Assembly: GCA_003448025.1 (NCBI GenBank)
Contig: DLXL01000507.1
Span: 1,279 to 11,489 of the forward strand
Length of the DNA stretch: 10,211 nucleotides
Origin: Saprospirales bacterium
GTDB lineage: Bacteria; Bacteroidota; Bacteroidia; Chitinophagales; Saprospiraceae
Direction of reading: 5' to 3'
Under the pieces are notes generated by a model. It was given only the letters and a program-made list of their open reading frames with translations, was not told the origin of the DNA and did not search any database. Positions 1 to 6,077 of this stretch are shown here, in pieces. Numbering within the stretch: the first letter of the stretch is position 1; each line of letters opens with the position of its first letter. The position numbers and the translations under genes were made by a program.

Positions 1-180
1 CGGCATGGGAGCGTATTGGTTCATGCCACTTTGCATGGCTTGATGAACGTTATCAATCAATTCCTCCGAAACGGCAAAATCAGGAAATCCCTGTGCGAGG
101 TTAATGGCATCGTATTGACGTGCCATACCTGTCATCACACTAAAAATATTGGTACCTATATCAGGAAGTTTTGATCGCAT
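1..180 (-). CDS. PLP-dependent aminotransferase (methionine aminotransferase type), N-terminal 60 codons only
   Basis: Reading leftward from ATG at 180, the visible product starts MRSKLPDIGTNIFSVMTGMA and continues through NLAQGFPDF to NQYAPMP at the window edge, so the 3' part is missing. The pattern SKLP-x-x-GT-x-IFSVM followed about ten residues later by NLxQGFPDF is typical of class I/II fold-type-I aminotransferases of the YbdL/methionine (kynurenine-type) aminotransferase group, which transfer the amino group of methionine or aromatic amino acids to a 2-oxo acid in the cytosol. The catalytic lysine lies outside the window, so activity and exact substrate cannot be judged. The start is only 17 bases after the manC stop, with AAAGGA directly before the ATG, so it is probably co-transcribed with manC. 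Family assignment is recall-based but the N-terminal signature is strong. Confidence 0.82.
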   Translation of the reverse strand, partial: MRSKLPDIGTNIFSVMTGMARQYDAINLAQGFPDFAVSEELIDNVHQAMQSGMNQYAPMP

Positions 181-197
181 TCCTTTGAAGTATTTAT

Positions 198-1280
198 TTA
201 TAAAAATCGGTCGCCTTTATTCCTTCTAACCTCTGCAACATAATCTTTAATTTGTTGTTCGCGGTTCCGTTCGCAAATAAGGAGCACATCATCGGTATCT
301 ATCACAATAAATCCTTCCAAGCCCTGCAGTACCAGCAATTTATTTTCAGGCGCTTTCACCATACATTGCGAAGCATCAATAATCATCACATTGTCGCCAT
401 ATACCGCATTGCCTAAATAATCTTTTTGCGAATTATCATAGGCCGAATTCCAGGTACCCAAATCGCACCATCCAAAATAGGAAGGAATCACCCACACATT
501 TTTCGATTTTTCCATGATCCCGTAATCGATCGAAATGTTGGTGCATTGTGGGTATACTTCTTCAATGTCGGTCTTTTCATCAGGTGTATTGTAGCTCTTC
601 ACGTTGGCAAACAACTCATTCATTTCCGGCAGGTATTTCTGCATCTCATCAATGATGGTATTTACATTCCAGACAAAGATGCCGGCATTCCACAGGAAGT
701 CGCCACTGCGAATAAATGTTTCAGCCAATTCATGTGAAGGTTTTTCGGTAAATGTTTTTACCTGATACAAACGTTCACTGCTTTTGTTCGTATCATATTG
801 GATGTAACCATACCCGGTATCCGGTCGGGTGGGTTTAATTCCCAGGGTCACCAAAACTTTATTTTTGGAAACAAAATCTAAAGAATCAATGATATCCCGT
901 TCAAATTTCCGATCATCAAAAATGAGATGATCCGCCGGACTCATGATAATATTCGCATTCGGATTGAGTGCTTTGAGTTTATGCGTGATATAAACCGTGC
1001 AGGGTGCCGTATTTTTACGAGAGGGTTCACTCAGGATATTATTGTCGGACAAACCCGGAAGCTGCTCCTTTAGCGTAGGAATATATGCTTCGTTGGTGAT
1101 TATAAAAATATTTTCGTTCGGACAAATATTTTTAAAGCGTTCGTAAGTCCATTGTATCAGCGATTTACCGGTACCTAAAATATCCAAAAATTGTTTGGGA
1201 TGATCGTTGCGACTCTCAGGCCAAAAGCGACTTCCTATTCCGCCGGCCATAATAGCCACATAATTGTTTTTCAGACTCAT
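198..1280 (-). CDS. manC: Mannose-1-phosphate guanylyltransferase (GDP-mannose pyrophosphorylase), single domain
   Basis: Converts mannose-1-phosphate and GTP to GDP-mannose and pyrophosphate in the cytosol, supplying mannose and fucose donors for polysaccharides and glycoproteins. The 360-residue protein shows the nucleotidyltransferase signature GGIGSRFWPESR at residues 13-24 with KQF at 29-31. It also has LSEPSRKNTAP (83-93), the metal/phosphate region SPADHLI (114-120), GYGYI (156-160), the FTEKP sugar-binding motif (177-181), FLWNAGIF (195-202), IDYGIMEK (251-258) and GWCDLGTW (270-277). The C-terminal phosphomannose isomerase (cupin) domain of bifunctional ManC/AlgA enzymes is absent: the protein ends after a short left-handed-helix-like region, as in the roughly 350-residue single-domain forms. 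It starts at ATG 1280, 62 bases after ybeY, with no clear TAnnTTTG element, so it may be read through from psd-ybeY. The only close alternative is another NDP-hexose pyrophosphorylase, which the GMP-type motifs make unlikely. Confidence 0.93.
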   Translation of the reverse strand: MSLKNNYVAIMAGGIGSRFWPESRNDHPKQFLDILGTGKSLIQWTYERFKNICPNENIFIITNEAYIPTLKEQLPGLSDNNILSEPSRKNTAPCTVYITHKLKALNPNANIIMSPADHLIFDDRKFERDIIDSLDFVSKNKVLVTLGIKPTRPDTGYGYIQYDTNKSSERLYQVKTFTEKPSHELAETFIRSGDFLWNAGIFVWNVNTIIDEMQKYLPEMNELFANVKSYNTPDEKTDIEEVYPQCTNISIDYGIMEKSKNVWVIPSYFGWCDLGTWNSAYDNSQKDYLGNAVYGDNVMIIDASQCMVKAPENKLLVLQGLEGFIVIDTDDVLLICERNREQQIKDYVAEVRRNKGDRFL

Positions 1281-1342
1281 GTTTATTGATCAAATCAGTT
1301 CGTAAAGGGTTTAAAAATAAAGTAATTTCCATTGTCAGGCGT

Positions 1343-1792
1343 TCATCCTCCAAAATACTTTAACAGCCATTCATCTTCCAAGGCCCGCATTTTTTTAGTC
1401 TGAGCCGGTGTTTTGTCGCCAAATCCACACAAATGTAATGCGCCATGAAAGATAACCCGATGTAGTTCCTGCTGAAAAGGAAGATTCGCCAATCGGGCAT
1501 TTTCCTTCACCCGATCCACGCTGATATAGATGTCTCCCATGATCATGGGACTTTTTGCTTCGCTCAGGTCAAAGGTGATGATATCGGTATAAGTATCATG
1601 CTGCAAGTATTGCAGATTCATTTCGTAAAGAAATGTATCGTTCACAAAGGTATATTGCAATTGAGCAGGTTTCTTGCGATAATGTTGAATAAGATCAAGT
1701 ACAAATGTGCCTAGTTTAATTTTTTCGCCCAATGCTGTTCGCACCCCATGATTGGTAAACTGACAATATCCTGTTTCCAGATTCTCTTTCAT
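1343..1792 (-). CDS. ybeY: rRNA maturation endoribonuclease YbeY
   Basis: Metal-dependent single-strand endoribonuclease acting in 16S rRNA 3'-end maturation and late ribosome quality control. The 149-residue length is normal for the family. Diagnostic motifs are TDIITFD (69-75), GDIYISVDRV (86-95) and the metal site HGALHLCGFGDK (116-127). In the family the site is three histidines in an H-x3-H-x5-H spacing; here H116 and H120 are present but the third position, residue 126, is Asp. As I recall, Bacteroidota YbeY proteins commonly have Asp here, so I read it as a lineage variant, not decay. It lies 8 bases downstream of psd on the same strand, which implies one transcript. The ATG at 1792 gives a normal N-terminus. 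Assignment is firm. Confidence 0.93.
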   Translation of the reverse strand: MKENLETGYCQFTNHGVRTALGEKIKLGTFVLDLIQHYRKKPAQLQYTFVNDTFLYEMNLQYLQHDTYTDIITFDLSEAKSPMIMGDIYISVDRVKENARLANLPFQQELHRVIFHGALHLCGFGDKTPAQTKKMRALEDEWLLKYFGG

Positions 1793-1800
1793 GCTGCCTG

Positions 1801-2457
1801 TTATGAAAGCGTCGCAATCACATTTACACCCCCATGCACAATATCTCCAATCTTGGCATTGATTTTTGTTCCTAAAGGCAGATATAAATTAACCCTCGAT
1901 CCAAATTTAATAAAACCCAATTCTCCATTTTGATGAACCTGCTCGCCTTCTTTTGAATAAGTAACAATTCGGCGGGCCACAGCACCGGCAATCTGACGAA
2001 TCAATACTTCGGCTTTGGGTCCTTTTAAGACAACGGTACTTCGCTCGTTTTCGGTGCTGGATTTCGGATGCCAGGCCACTAGATATTTTCCCTTGTGATA
2101 ACGTACGTAATTTACAATCCCTGAAAAAGGATATAAATTGACGTGTACATTCAATGGCGACATAAAAATGGATACCTGAAGCCGTTTTTCCTTGAAGTAT
2201 TCCGGCTCATACACTTCTTCTATCACGCAAACACGCCCGTCAGCCGGTGCATAAACAAGGTGATTATCTGTAACCTCCACCTGGCGAAGCGGATTTCTGA
2301 AAAATTGCAGGATGATGATAAAGAAAGCAACAGAAAGCACCAGAACCGGCCAGAAAGCAATAGGCAGAAACTGGTGGATCGTTACGTTCAGGGCAATTAG
2401 GATAAGTGCCGTAACGATCAGCATGATGGTACCTTCCTTGTGAATTCGAAGCAGCAT
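1801..2457 (-). CDS. psd: Phosphatidylserine decarboxylase proenzyme, short membrane-anchored form
   Basis: Decarboxylates phosphatidylserine to phosphatidylethanolamine at the inner membrane, using a pyruvoyl group formed by self-cleavage. The 218-residue protein has two hydrophobic segments (about residues 11-28 and 34-52). These are followed by APADGRV (70-76), FMSPLNVHVNLYPFSG (98-113) and the C-terminal GFIKFGSRVNLYLP stretch (181-194). In the short decarboxylase family, cleavage occurs within this GS pair and Ser187 would become the pyruvoyl prosthetic group; the small subunit would be residues 187-218. The larger E. coli enzyme has LGST at the same place. The start at 2457 gives the N-terminus MLLRIHKEGT, usual for Bacteroidota members as I recall. 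Phosphatidylserine synthase, its usual partner, is not in the window. A TACCTTTG element lies 24 bases upstream of the start, and ybeY follows after 8 bases. Confidence 0.92.
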   Translation of the reverse strand: MLLRIHKEGTIMLIVTALILIALNVTIHQFLPIAFWPVLVLSVAFFIIILQFFRNPLRQVEVTDNHLVYAPADGRVCVIEEVYEPEYFKEKRLQVSIFMSPLNVHVNLYPFSGIVNYVRYHKGKYLVAWHPKSSTENERSTVVLKGPKAEVLIRQIAGAVARRIVTYSKEGEQVHQNGELGFIKFGSRVNLYLPLGTKINAKIGDIVHGGVNVIATLS

Positions 2458-2480
2458 TGTTTTTAAGTTTTTTAACGCAG

Positions 2481-2488
2481 CAAAGGTA
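2481..2488 (-). promoter_or_regulatory. Probable -7 promoter element TACCTTTG for psd-ybeY
   Basis: Read leftward, the sequence is TACCTTTG, matching the Bacteroidota -7 consensus TAnnTTTG, and it ends 23 bases before the psd ATG. No convincing -33 TTTG box lies 17-23 bases upstream. An inverted copy of the hexamer AGCAAA/TTTGCT (2479-2484 and 2496-2501) overlaps the element. Confidence 0.5.
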
Positions 2489-2547
2489 GAAGACTTTTGC
2501 TTTACCTGACATTGCAGATTCCCGGATCAGATTGCCAAATCATTTCC

Positions 2548-3195
2548 TCACTGTCCACCGTCTACTGTCATCCCCTTTATAATGACTTCGCGGATATTGG
2601 GGTAAACCTCCACACCACTTTGAAGCCAGGCGTCGGGTTTAACCCAGATGATTTCTTCAATATCTTCTTCCGTTTGTGGTACCACCCTGGTGTCGGTCGT
2701 ATTCATATGGTACCATGAAGTAATTTTAAGTATCCGCCTGTCCTTTTGTTCAAAAGTATGGTACGTGTACGTGAGAAATTCACCTAATTGAACCTGTTGC
2801 AGACCTGTTTCTTCCTGCACCTCCCGGATGGCTGCCTGTTCAGGCGTCTCACCAGGGTCTATTTTGCCTTTGGGTAAATCCCATGAACCCCGACGGTAAA
2901 AAACCAGTAATTCTTTTTGCGCATTGAGGACATAACCTCCTGCCGCTTCCTGTACTTTAAAACAGGTCTGAAATTCTTTCCAGAGCATTTCAACATCCGG
3001 ATGATACAGCACTACAGCCTTCATTTGGCGGTTTTTATCCAGCAAATCAAGGTAATTTTTAATGAGTTTTATTTTCCCCACATATCGCATTACATGGGTA
3101 AACTTATCCGGCTGATAACCCAATTCTTCGGCTCCTTCCGGACTTGTAATAAAAACCGGTGTTCCGTTATGGTAGATTTTATAGTTTTGCGGCAC
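2548..3195 (-). CDS. NUDIX hydrolase (Bacteroidota pyrE-linked type), GTG start
   Basis: Probable hydrolase of a nucleoside diphosphate linked to another moiety; the substrate cannot be read from sequence. Counting from GTG at 3195 the protein has 215 residues. The NUDIX box is complete at residues 110-132: G110, E116, R124-E125, E128-E129, G131 and L132 all fit the family pattern, and RRGSWDLPKGK precedes it. An N-terminal region of about 85 residues is not part of the core fold and starts PQNYKIYHNGTPVFIT. The frame is open upstream to an ATG at 3273. I prefer the GTG because a TAnnTTTG element read leftward (3215-3222) would start the mRNA near 3208, which excludes the ATG, and because the extra residues (MDKRCTRTFLLKS...) do not look like family sequence. 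The C-terminus MTVDGGQ is encoded by a 7-bp tandem repeat. The gene is divergent from pyrE. Confidence 0.85.
   Translation of the reverse strand: MPQNYKIYHNGTPVFITSPEGAEELGYQPDKFTHVMRYVGKIKLIKNYLDLLDKNRQMKAVVLYHPDVEMLWKEFQTCFKVQEAAGGYVLNAQKELLVFYRRGSWDLPKGKIDPGETPEQAAIREVQEETGLQQVQLGEFLTYTYHTFEQKDRRILKITSWYHMNTTDTRVVPQTEEDIEEIIWVKPDAWLQSGVEVYPNIREVIIKGMTVDGGQ
2549..2569. repeat. Three-unit 7-bp tandem repeat at the 3' end of the NUDIX gene
   Basis: On the plus strand the units are CACTGTC, CACCGTC and TACTGTC, back to back. On the gene strand they read GACAGTA, GACGGTG and GACAGTG, consensus GACRGTN. The array supplies the last codons and the TGA stop of the NUDIX gene. Related units occur at 3965-3986 and 4033-4067. 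Confidence 0.65.
3182..3189 (+). promoter_or_regulatory. Possible -7 element TAGTTTTG for pyrE
   Basis: The only full TAnnTTTG match on the plus strand before pyrE. It lies just inside the first codons of the divergent NUDIX gene and would give a leader of about 105 bases. No -33 box is clear, and a shorter near-match (TATTTTGC at 3205-3212) is an alternative. Confidence 0.25.
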
Positions 3196-3214
3196 GTTTA
3201 TTTGTATTTTGCGG

Positions 3215-3222
3215 CAAATGTA
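3215..3222 (-). promoter_or_regulatory. Probable -7 promoter element TACATTTG for the NUDIX gene
   Basis: Read leftward the sequence is TACATTTG, a full match to TAnnTTTG. A TTCTG sequence 18 bases upstream is a weak -33 candidate. Transcription would begin near 3208, about 13 bases before the GTG start. The element overlaps the small palindrome TTTGCGGCAAA (3208-3218). Confidence 0.45.
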
Positions 3223-3300
3223 CGTGCTTGCAGTGCTTTTCAGAAGGAAAGTCCGGGTGCATCTTTTGTCCAAATTCCCATTTCACCGTACTCATTTTAT

Positions 3301-3936
3301 CTGATTTTGGAATCTGCTGTAGCTCGCAACTTATTGGAAATCAAGGCTGTAAAACTCAGCCCTACCGAACCCTTCACCTGGGCATCCGGTTTACTTTCTC
3401 CTATTTATTGCGATAACCGTGTGGCGCTTTCACATCCGGCGGCACGGACTTTTCTAAAAAACTGCCTGGCAGAAAAATCCCAATCCTTTGGTGATTTCGA
3501 TGTAGTAGCCGGAGTAGCAACGGCCGGCATTCCACATGGCGCCTTGCTGGCCGATGTGCTGAATAAGCCTTTTATTTATGTGCGCAGCAGTGCCAAAGAC
3601 CATGGTCGGCGGAATCAGATTGAGGGAGAACTTAAGCCCGGGCAGCGAGTGCTGGTGATCGAAGATCTGATCAGCACCGGCGGCAGTTGCCTCGTTGCAG
3701 TGGATGCCCTGCGTGATGCAGGGGCAGAAGTAGTGGGTGTGCTGGCCATTTTCCAATACGGCTTTGCCAAAGCAGATCAGGCATTTGCAGAAAAGGGGGT
3801 GCCATTCAAAACCCTATCCAACTACCATGCATTGGTGCAGGAAGCAGTTCGCTCTGGCTATGTATCAGAAACAGATTTAAACACGCTTAATAAATGGCGC
3901 GAAAACCCGGAAGCCTGGGGCGCGCTTTACGCATAA
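3301..3936 (+). CDS. pyrE: Orotate phosphoribosyltransferase, non-ATG start
   Basis: Joins orotate and PRPP to give orotidine 5'-monophosphate, the fifth step of de novo pyrimidine synthesis, in the cytosol. Counting from CTG at 3301 the protein has 211 residues, the normal size. Visible motifs are FTWASGLLSPIYCDNR (25-40), the flexible catalytic loop YVRSSAKDHGRRNQIEGE (93-110) with R95, K99 and H101, and the PRPP-binding loop VLVIEDLISTGGS (117-129). Ser96 replaces a Lys of the enterobacterial enzyme, as in the Bacillus-type YVRSxxKxHG loop. The frame is open upstream to 2917 but that part is antisense to the NUDIX gene. No ATG or GTG lies near the expected start. CTG at 3301 aligns best with the recalled family N-terminus (M-I-x-x-x); TTG at 3307 is the main alternative. 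pyrE is divergent from the NUDIX gene, an arrangement I recall as common in this phylum. Confidence 0.93.
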   Translation: MILESAVARNLLEIKAVKLSPTEPFTWASGLLSPIYCDNRVALSHPAARTFLKNCLAEKSQSFGDFDVVAGVATAGIPHGALLADVLNKPFIYVRSSAKDHGRRNQIEGELKPGQRVLVIEDLISTGGSCLVAVDALRDAGAEVVGVLAIFQYGFAKADQAFAEKGVPFKTLSNYHALVQEAVRSGYVSETDLNTLNKWRENPEAWGALYA

Positions 3937-3964
3937 ACTATGAAACGATTTACGGCTTACCAAA

Positions 3965-3986
3965 GACAGTAGATCTTTGGACGGCA
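3965..3986. repeat. Degenerate 7-bp repeat units, left arm
   Basis: GACAGTA (3965-3971) and GACGGCA (3980-3986) flank an 8-base GATCTTTG. The first unit is identical to one in the NUDIX-end array (reverse strand of 2563-2569). It is inverted relative to the array at 4033-4067. With only two clear units, chance resemblance is possible. Confidence 0.4.
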
Positions 3987-3990
3987 GCGT

Positions 3991-3998
3991 TACTTTTG
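3991..3998 (+). promoter_or_regulatory. Possible -7 element TACTTTTG for the M42 gene
   Basis: A full TAnnTTTG match 78 bases before the M42 start. TTTG at 3976-3979 is only 11 bases upstream, too close for a normal -33 box. A TACCTTAG near-match at 4050-4057 is nearer the start but lies inside the repeat array. Confidence 0.3.
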
Positions 3999-4032
3999 GG
4001 TTGATGTAGCTACACACCATGCCCGGATACAA

Positions 4033-4067
4033 CACCACCGTCAACCATCTACCTTAGGCCGTCCACC
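4033..4067. repeat. Five-unit degenerate 7-bp tandem repeat, right arm
   Basis: Plus-strand units are CACCACC, GTCAACC, ATCTACC, TTAGGCC and GTCCACC, exactly in phase. On the other strand they read GGTGGAC, GGCCTAA, GGTAGAT, GGTTGAC and GGTGGTG, the same GGTnGAC pattern as the array ending the NUDIX gene. It ends ten bases before the M42 start codon. Confidence 0.55.
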
Positions 4068-4076
4068 GCAACTGAC

Positions 4077-5162
4077 ATGATAACGCCAAATTCTGAATCT
4101 TTTCTCCGGGAGTATTTAAATAATCCCAGCCCCACCGGATTTGAGGCCGGCGGACAAAAGCTATGGCTGGAATATTTACGTCCCTATATCGACGATTGGA
4201 AACTCGATAACTACGGAACCGCTTACGGAATTATTAATCCGGGTCAACCATACAAGGTAGTAATCGAAGGCCATGCCGATGAAATCTCCTGGTTCGTTAA
4301 CTATATCACGGAAGATGGGTTCATTCACATCATCCGTAACGGTGGCTCAGACTATCAGATAGCGCCATCTATGCGCGTCTGGATTCACCTGCGCAAAGGC
4401 GGAAAAATCCCCGGAGTATTTGGCTGGCCAGCCATTCACACCCGCACAGACAAGGATTCCAATATCTCGCCCAGCATCGAAAATCTGACCATTGACATTG
4501 GCGCACGGGATCGGGAGGAAGTGTTTCAAATGGGTATACACGTGGGCTGCGTGGTGACTTTTCAGGATGAATTCACCATCTTAAATGGCCGTTATTATAC
4601 CGGAAGGGCGCTTGATAACCGTGTGGGAGGTTTTTGCGTTGCCGAAGTTGCCCGATTATTGAAAGAACACAAGATCAAATTGCCCTACACCTTGTACGTG
4701 GTAAATTCTGTACAGGAAGAAGTGGGTCTCCGTGGTGCTGAAATGGTTGCCGATACCATTAAGCCGAATGTAGCCATTGTAACAGATGTAACCCACGACA
4801 CCCACACGCCAATGATTAACAGTAAAAAACATGGCGATGTTCGTTGTGGCAGGGGGCCTTCTGTGACCTATGCGCCGGCAGTGCACCAAAAACTACTGGA
4901 CCTGATCATTTCTGCGGCAGAAGAAAACGACATCCCTTTCCAGCGTGAAGCAGCCAGCCGTACTACCGGAACAGATACCGATGCATTTGCCTATTCCAAT
5001 GGCGGGGTACCATCGGCGCTTATTTCATTGCCGTTGCGGTATATGCATACAACCGTGGAGATGGCCCACAAAGATGACGTCAACAACCTGATCCGCCTGA
5101 TTTTTGAAAGTCTGCAAAAAATTGAAGCCGGACAAGACTTCAGATATTTCTCCAAACTCTGA
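4077..5162 (+). CDS. M42 family metallopeptidase (glutamyl/leucyl aminopeptidase type)
   Basis: Predicted cytosolic dinuclear-metal aminopeptidase that trims peptides, probably as a tetrahedral oligomer like other M42 enzymes. The 361-residue length is typical. Expected metal and catalytic residues are visible: H66 and D68 in GHADEI, D180 in GRALDNR, E214-E215 in VQEEVGLRGA (catalytic base and ligand), D237 in TDVTHD, and H324 in RYMHTTVE. The N-terminus NNPSPTGFE also fits the family. The first motif reads HADEISWFV where many members have MDEIG. No signal peptide or membrane segment is seen. Substrate preference cannot be read; the family also includes endoglucanase-annotated members, a historical misnomer. 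ATG 4077 lies ten bases after a heptamer repeat array. The SH3/NlpC gene follows after 17 bases and is probably co-transcribed. Confidence 0.92.
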   Translation: MITPNSESFLREYLNNPSPTGFEAGGQKLWLEYLRPYIDDWKLDNYGTAYGIINPGQPYKVVIEGHADEISWFVNYITEDGFIHIIRNGGSDYQIAPSMRVWIHLRKGGKIPGVFGWPAIHTRTDKDSNISPSIENLTIDIGARDREEVFQMGIHVGCVVTFQDEFTILNGRYYTGRALDNRVGGFCVAEVARLLKEHKIKLPYTLYVVNSVQEEVGLRGAEMVADTIKPNVAIVTDVTHDTHTPMINSKKHGDVRCGRGPSVTYAPAVHQKLLDLIISAAEENDIPFQREAASRTTGTDTDAFAYSNGGVPSALISLPLRYMHTTVEMAHKDDVNNLIRLIFESLQKIEAGQDFRYFSKL

Positions 5163-5179
5163 TCATTCTCTTTTACCTC

Positions 5180-5395
5180 GTGGAATACGCAGCCTGCCAA
5201 GTTTCTATTGCCCCGCTACGCGCACAACCCTCCGACAAAAGCGAGATGGTGTCCCAACTGCTTTTCGGCGAAACGGTTGAAATTCAGGAATCGAAAGACA
5301 ACTGGAAATACGTGGTTTGTGCCTGGGACGGTTACTCCGGCTGGGTAGACAGCAAACAGCTTAAACGACTCACCCCAACAGAGTTCGATCAATAG
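5180..5395 (+). CDS. N-terminal SH3 domain of an interrupted NlpC/P60 peptidase
   Basis: This 71-residue reading frame starts at GTG 5180 with MEYAACQVSIAPLRAQPSDK and ends at TAG 5393. The PLRAQPSDKSEMVSQLLFGE segment (13-32) and the later WDGYSGWVDSKQ are a bacterial SH3 (SH3b) domain, which in this family positions the peptidase on peptidoglycan. In homologues as I recall them, this domain and the NlpC/P60 domain form one protein of roughly 255-285 residues. The TAG is in frame with the downstream domain, and the codons between the two (RDHQALNLSLVEGL) read as normal linker. One base change, CAG to TAG, would explain the break. Possible readings are a young nonsense mutation, a sequence error, or two separately translated polypeptides. 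No signal peptide is visible. Confidence 0.8.
   Translation: MEYAACQVSIAPLRAQPSDKSEMVSQLLFGETVEIQESKDNWKYVVCAWDGYSGWVDSKQLKRLTPTEFDQ
5393..5395 (+). other. In-frame TAG between the SH3 and NlpC/P60 domains
   Basis: The frame of the SH3 part (GTG at 5180) and of the peptidase part (to 6040) is the same, and this is the only stop between them. Without it the product would be about 286 residues with SH3 and NlpC/P60 domains in the usual order. Confidence 0.85.
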
Positions 5396-5425
5396 AGGGA
5401 TCACCAGGCATTAAATCTTTCCCTG

Positions 5426-6040
5426 GTGGAGGGCCTGATGGCTACCGATCATTTTATTCCGGTAACACTGGGCGCCGTGCTACCTCAATACGACGGCCTG
5501 CGATGCCGGTTGGGTGAACAAACCTACCAGTTTTCCGGACCGGTTGTAACGCCTGGGCAACAAAAAACCAATAGCGCCTGGGTAATCAAAGTGGCCCGCC
5601 GTTACCTCAATGCTCCTTACCTGTGGGGAGGGCGATCACCTTTTGGGATTGATTGCTCCGGACTCACGCAAATGGTGTTTAAAACAGCCGGCATTCGGTT
5701 GCTGCGCGATGCCAGTCAGCAAGTATCCCAAGGCAGACCCATCGATTTTATGGAGGAGTGTCAGGCTGGTGACCTGGCTTTTTTCGACAATGGCAAAGGA
5801 GTTGTTACCCATGTGGGAATCATTCTCCCCGAGTGCCATATTATTCACGCCAGCGGGGAGGTCAGGGTAGACAAACTGGATCATTTTGGTATTTTCAACA
5901 AAGAATTGAACCGATACACCCACCAATTACGCATCGTCAAACGCCTGCTGCCCGACGAACCTAATGCACCAGAGGCCGATGAGGCCGAAATTGCCATGAT
6001 GGGAGAAGAACCGGTCGGTCAGGGTGCACTTTTTGGGTAA
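5426..6040 (+). CDS. NlpC/P60 peptidase domain, C-terminal part of the interrupted gene
   Basis: Predicted cysteine peptidase cleaving D-gamma-glutamyl-meso-diaminopimelate or similar bonds in peptidoglycan stems. Counting from GTG 5426 it has 204 residues. The catalytic Cys77 lies in FGIDCSG after YLWGGRSP; His129 is in THVGII and the third residue His141 in IIHASG. The family stretch LLRDASQQVSQG is intact, so the catalytic domain looks functional. The C-terminus adds an acidic tail of about 28 residues (DEPNAPEADEAE and onward). If it is translated separately, the better start is ATG 5438: GGAGGG at 5428-5433 is an unusually good Shine-Dalgarno for this phylum, four bases upstream. More probably it is the second half of a gene starting at 5180. 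The frame continues back past 5426 to the TAG without other stops. Confidence 0.85.
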   Translation: MEGLMATDHFIPVTLGAVLPQYDGLRCRLGEQTYQFSGPVVTPGQQKTNSAWVIKVARRYLNAPYLWGGRSPFGIDCSGLTQMVFKTAGIRLLRDASQQVSQGRPIDFMEECQAGDLAFFDNGKGVVTHVGIILPECHIIHASGEVRVDKLDHFGIFNKELNRYTHQLRIVKRLLPDEPNAPEADEAEIAMMGEEPVGQGALFG

Positions 6041-6077
6041 AGATTTCGGTAAATCATTCTGCTTACCCTGCAAAAGC

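Larger units (their letters stand above)
3937..4076. other. 140-base intergenic region with inverted 7-bp repeat arrays and a small hairpin
   Basis: Between pyrE and the M42 gene I see no protein gene; the only ATG-initiated frame near the pyrE stop (3940) ends after nine codons. The region holds a perfect 7-bp stem with 7-base loop (CCAAAGA at 3960-3966, TCTTTGG at 3974-3980). It also holds a degenerate heptamer array at 3965-3986 and a clearer one in the opposite orientation at 4033-4067. GGACGGC (3979-3985) can pair with GCCGTCC (4058-4064). The hairpin has no T-run, so it is a poor intrinsic terminator. Confidence 0.6.

Noticed and set aside
426..737. 103-codon plus-strand frame inside manC
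   Set aside because: Antisense shadow of a conserved gene with no family resemblance; the same applies to the other antisense frames in psd, the M42 gene, the NlpC part and the ABC-F gene.
3196..3273. ATG start for the NUDIX gene at 3273
   Set aside because: It lies upstream of the predicted transcription start, and the added 26 residues do not look like family sequence; GTG 3195 fits better.
2917..3300. N-terminal extension of the pyrE reading frame (about 128 residues upstream of 3301)
   Set aside because: It runs antisense through the conserved NUDIX gene, has no orotate phosphoribosyltransferase similarity, and would make the protein far longer than the family.
3960..3980. Hairpin as an intrinsic terminator of pyrE
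   Set aside because: The stem is only 7 bp, A/T-rich, and not followed by a T-run.
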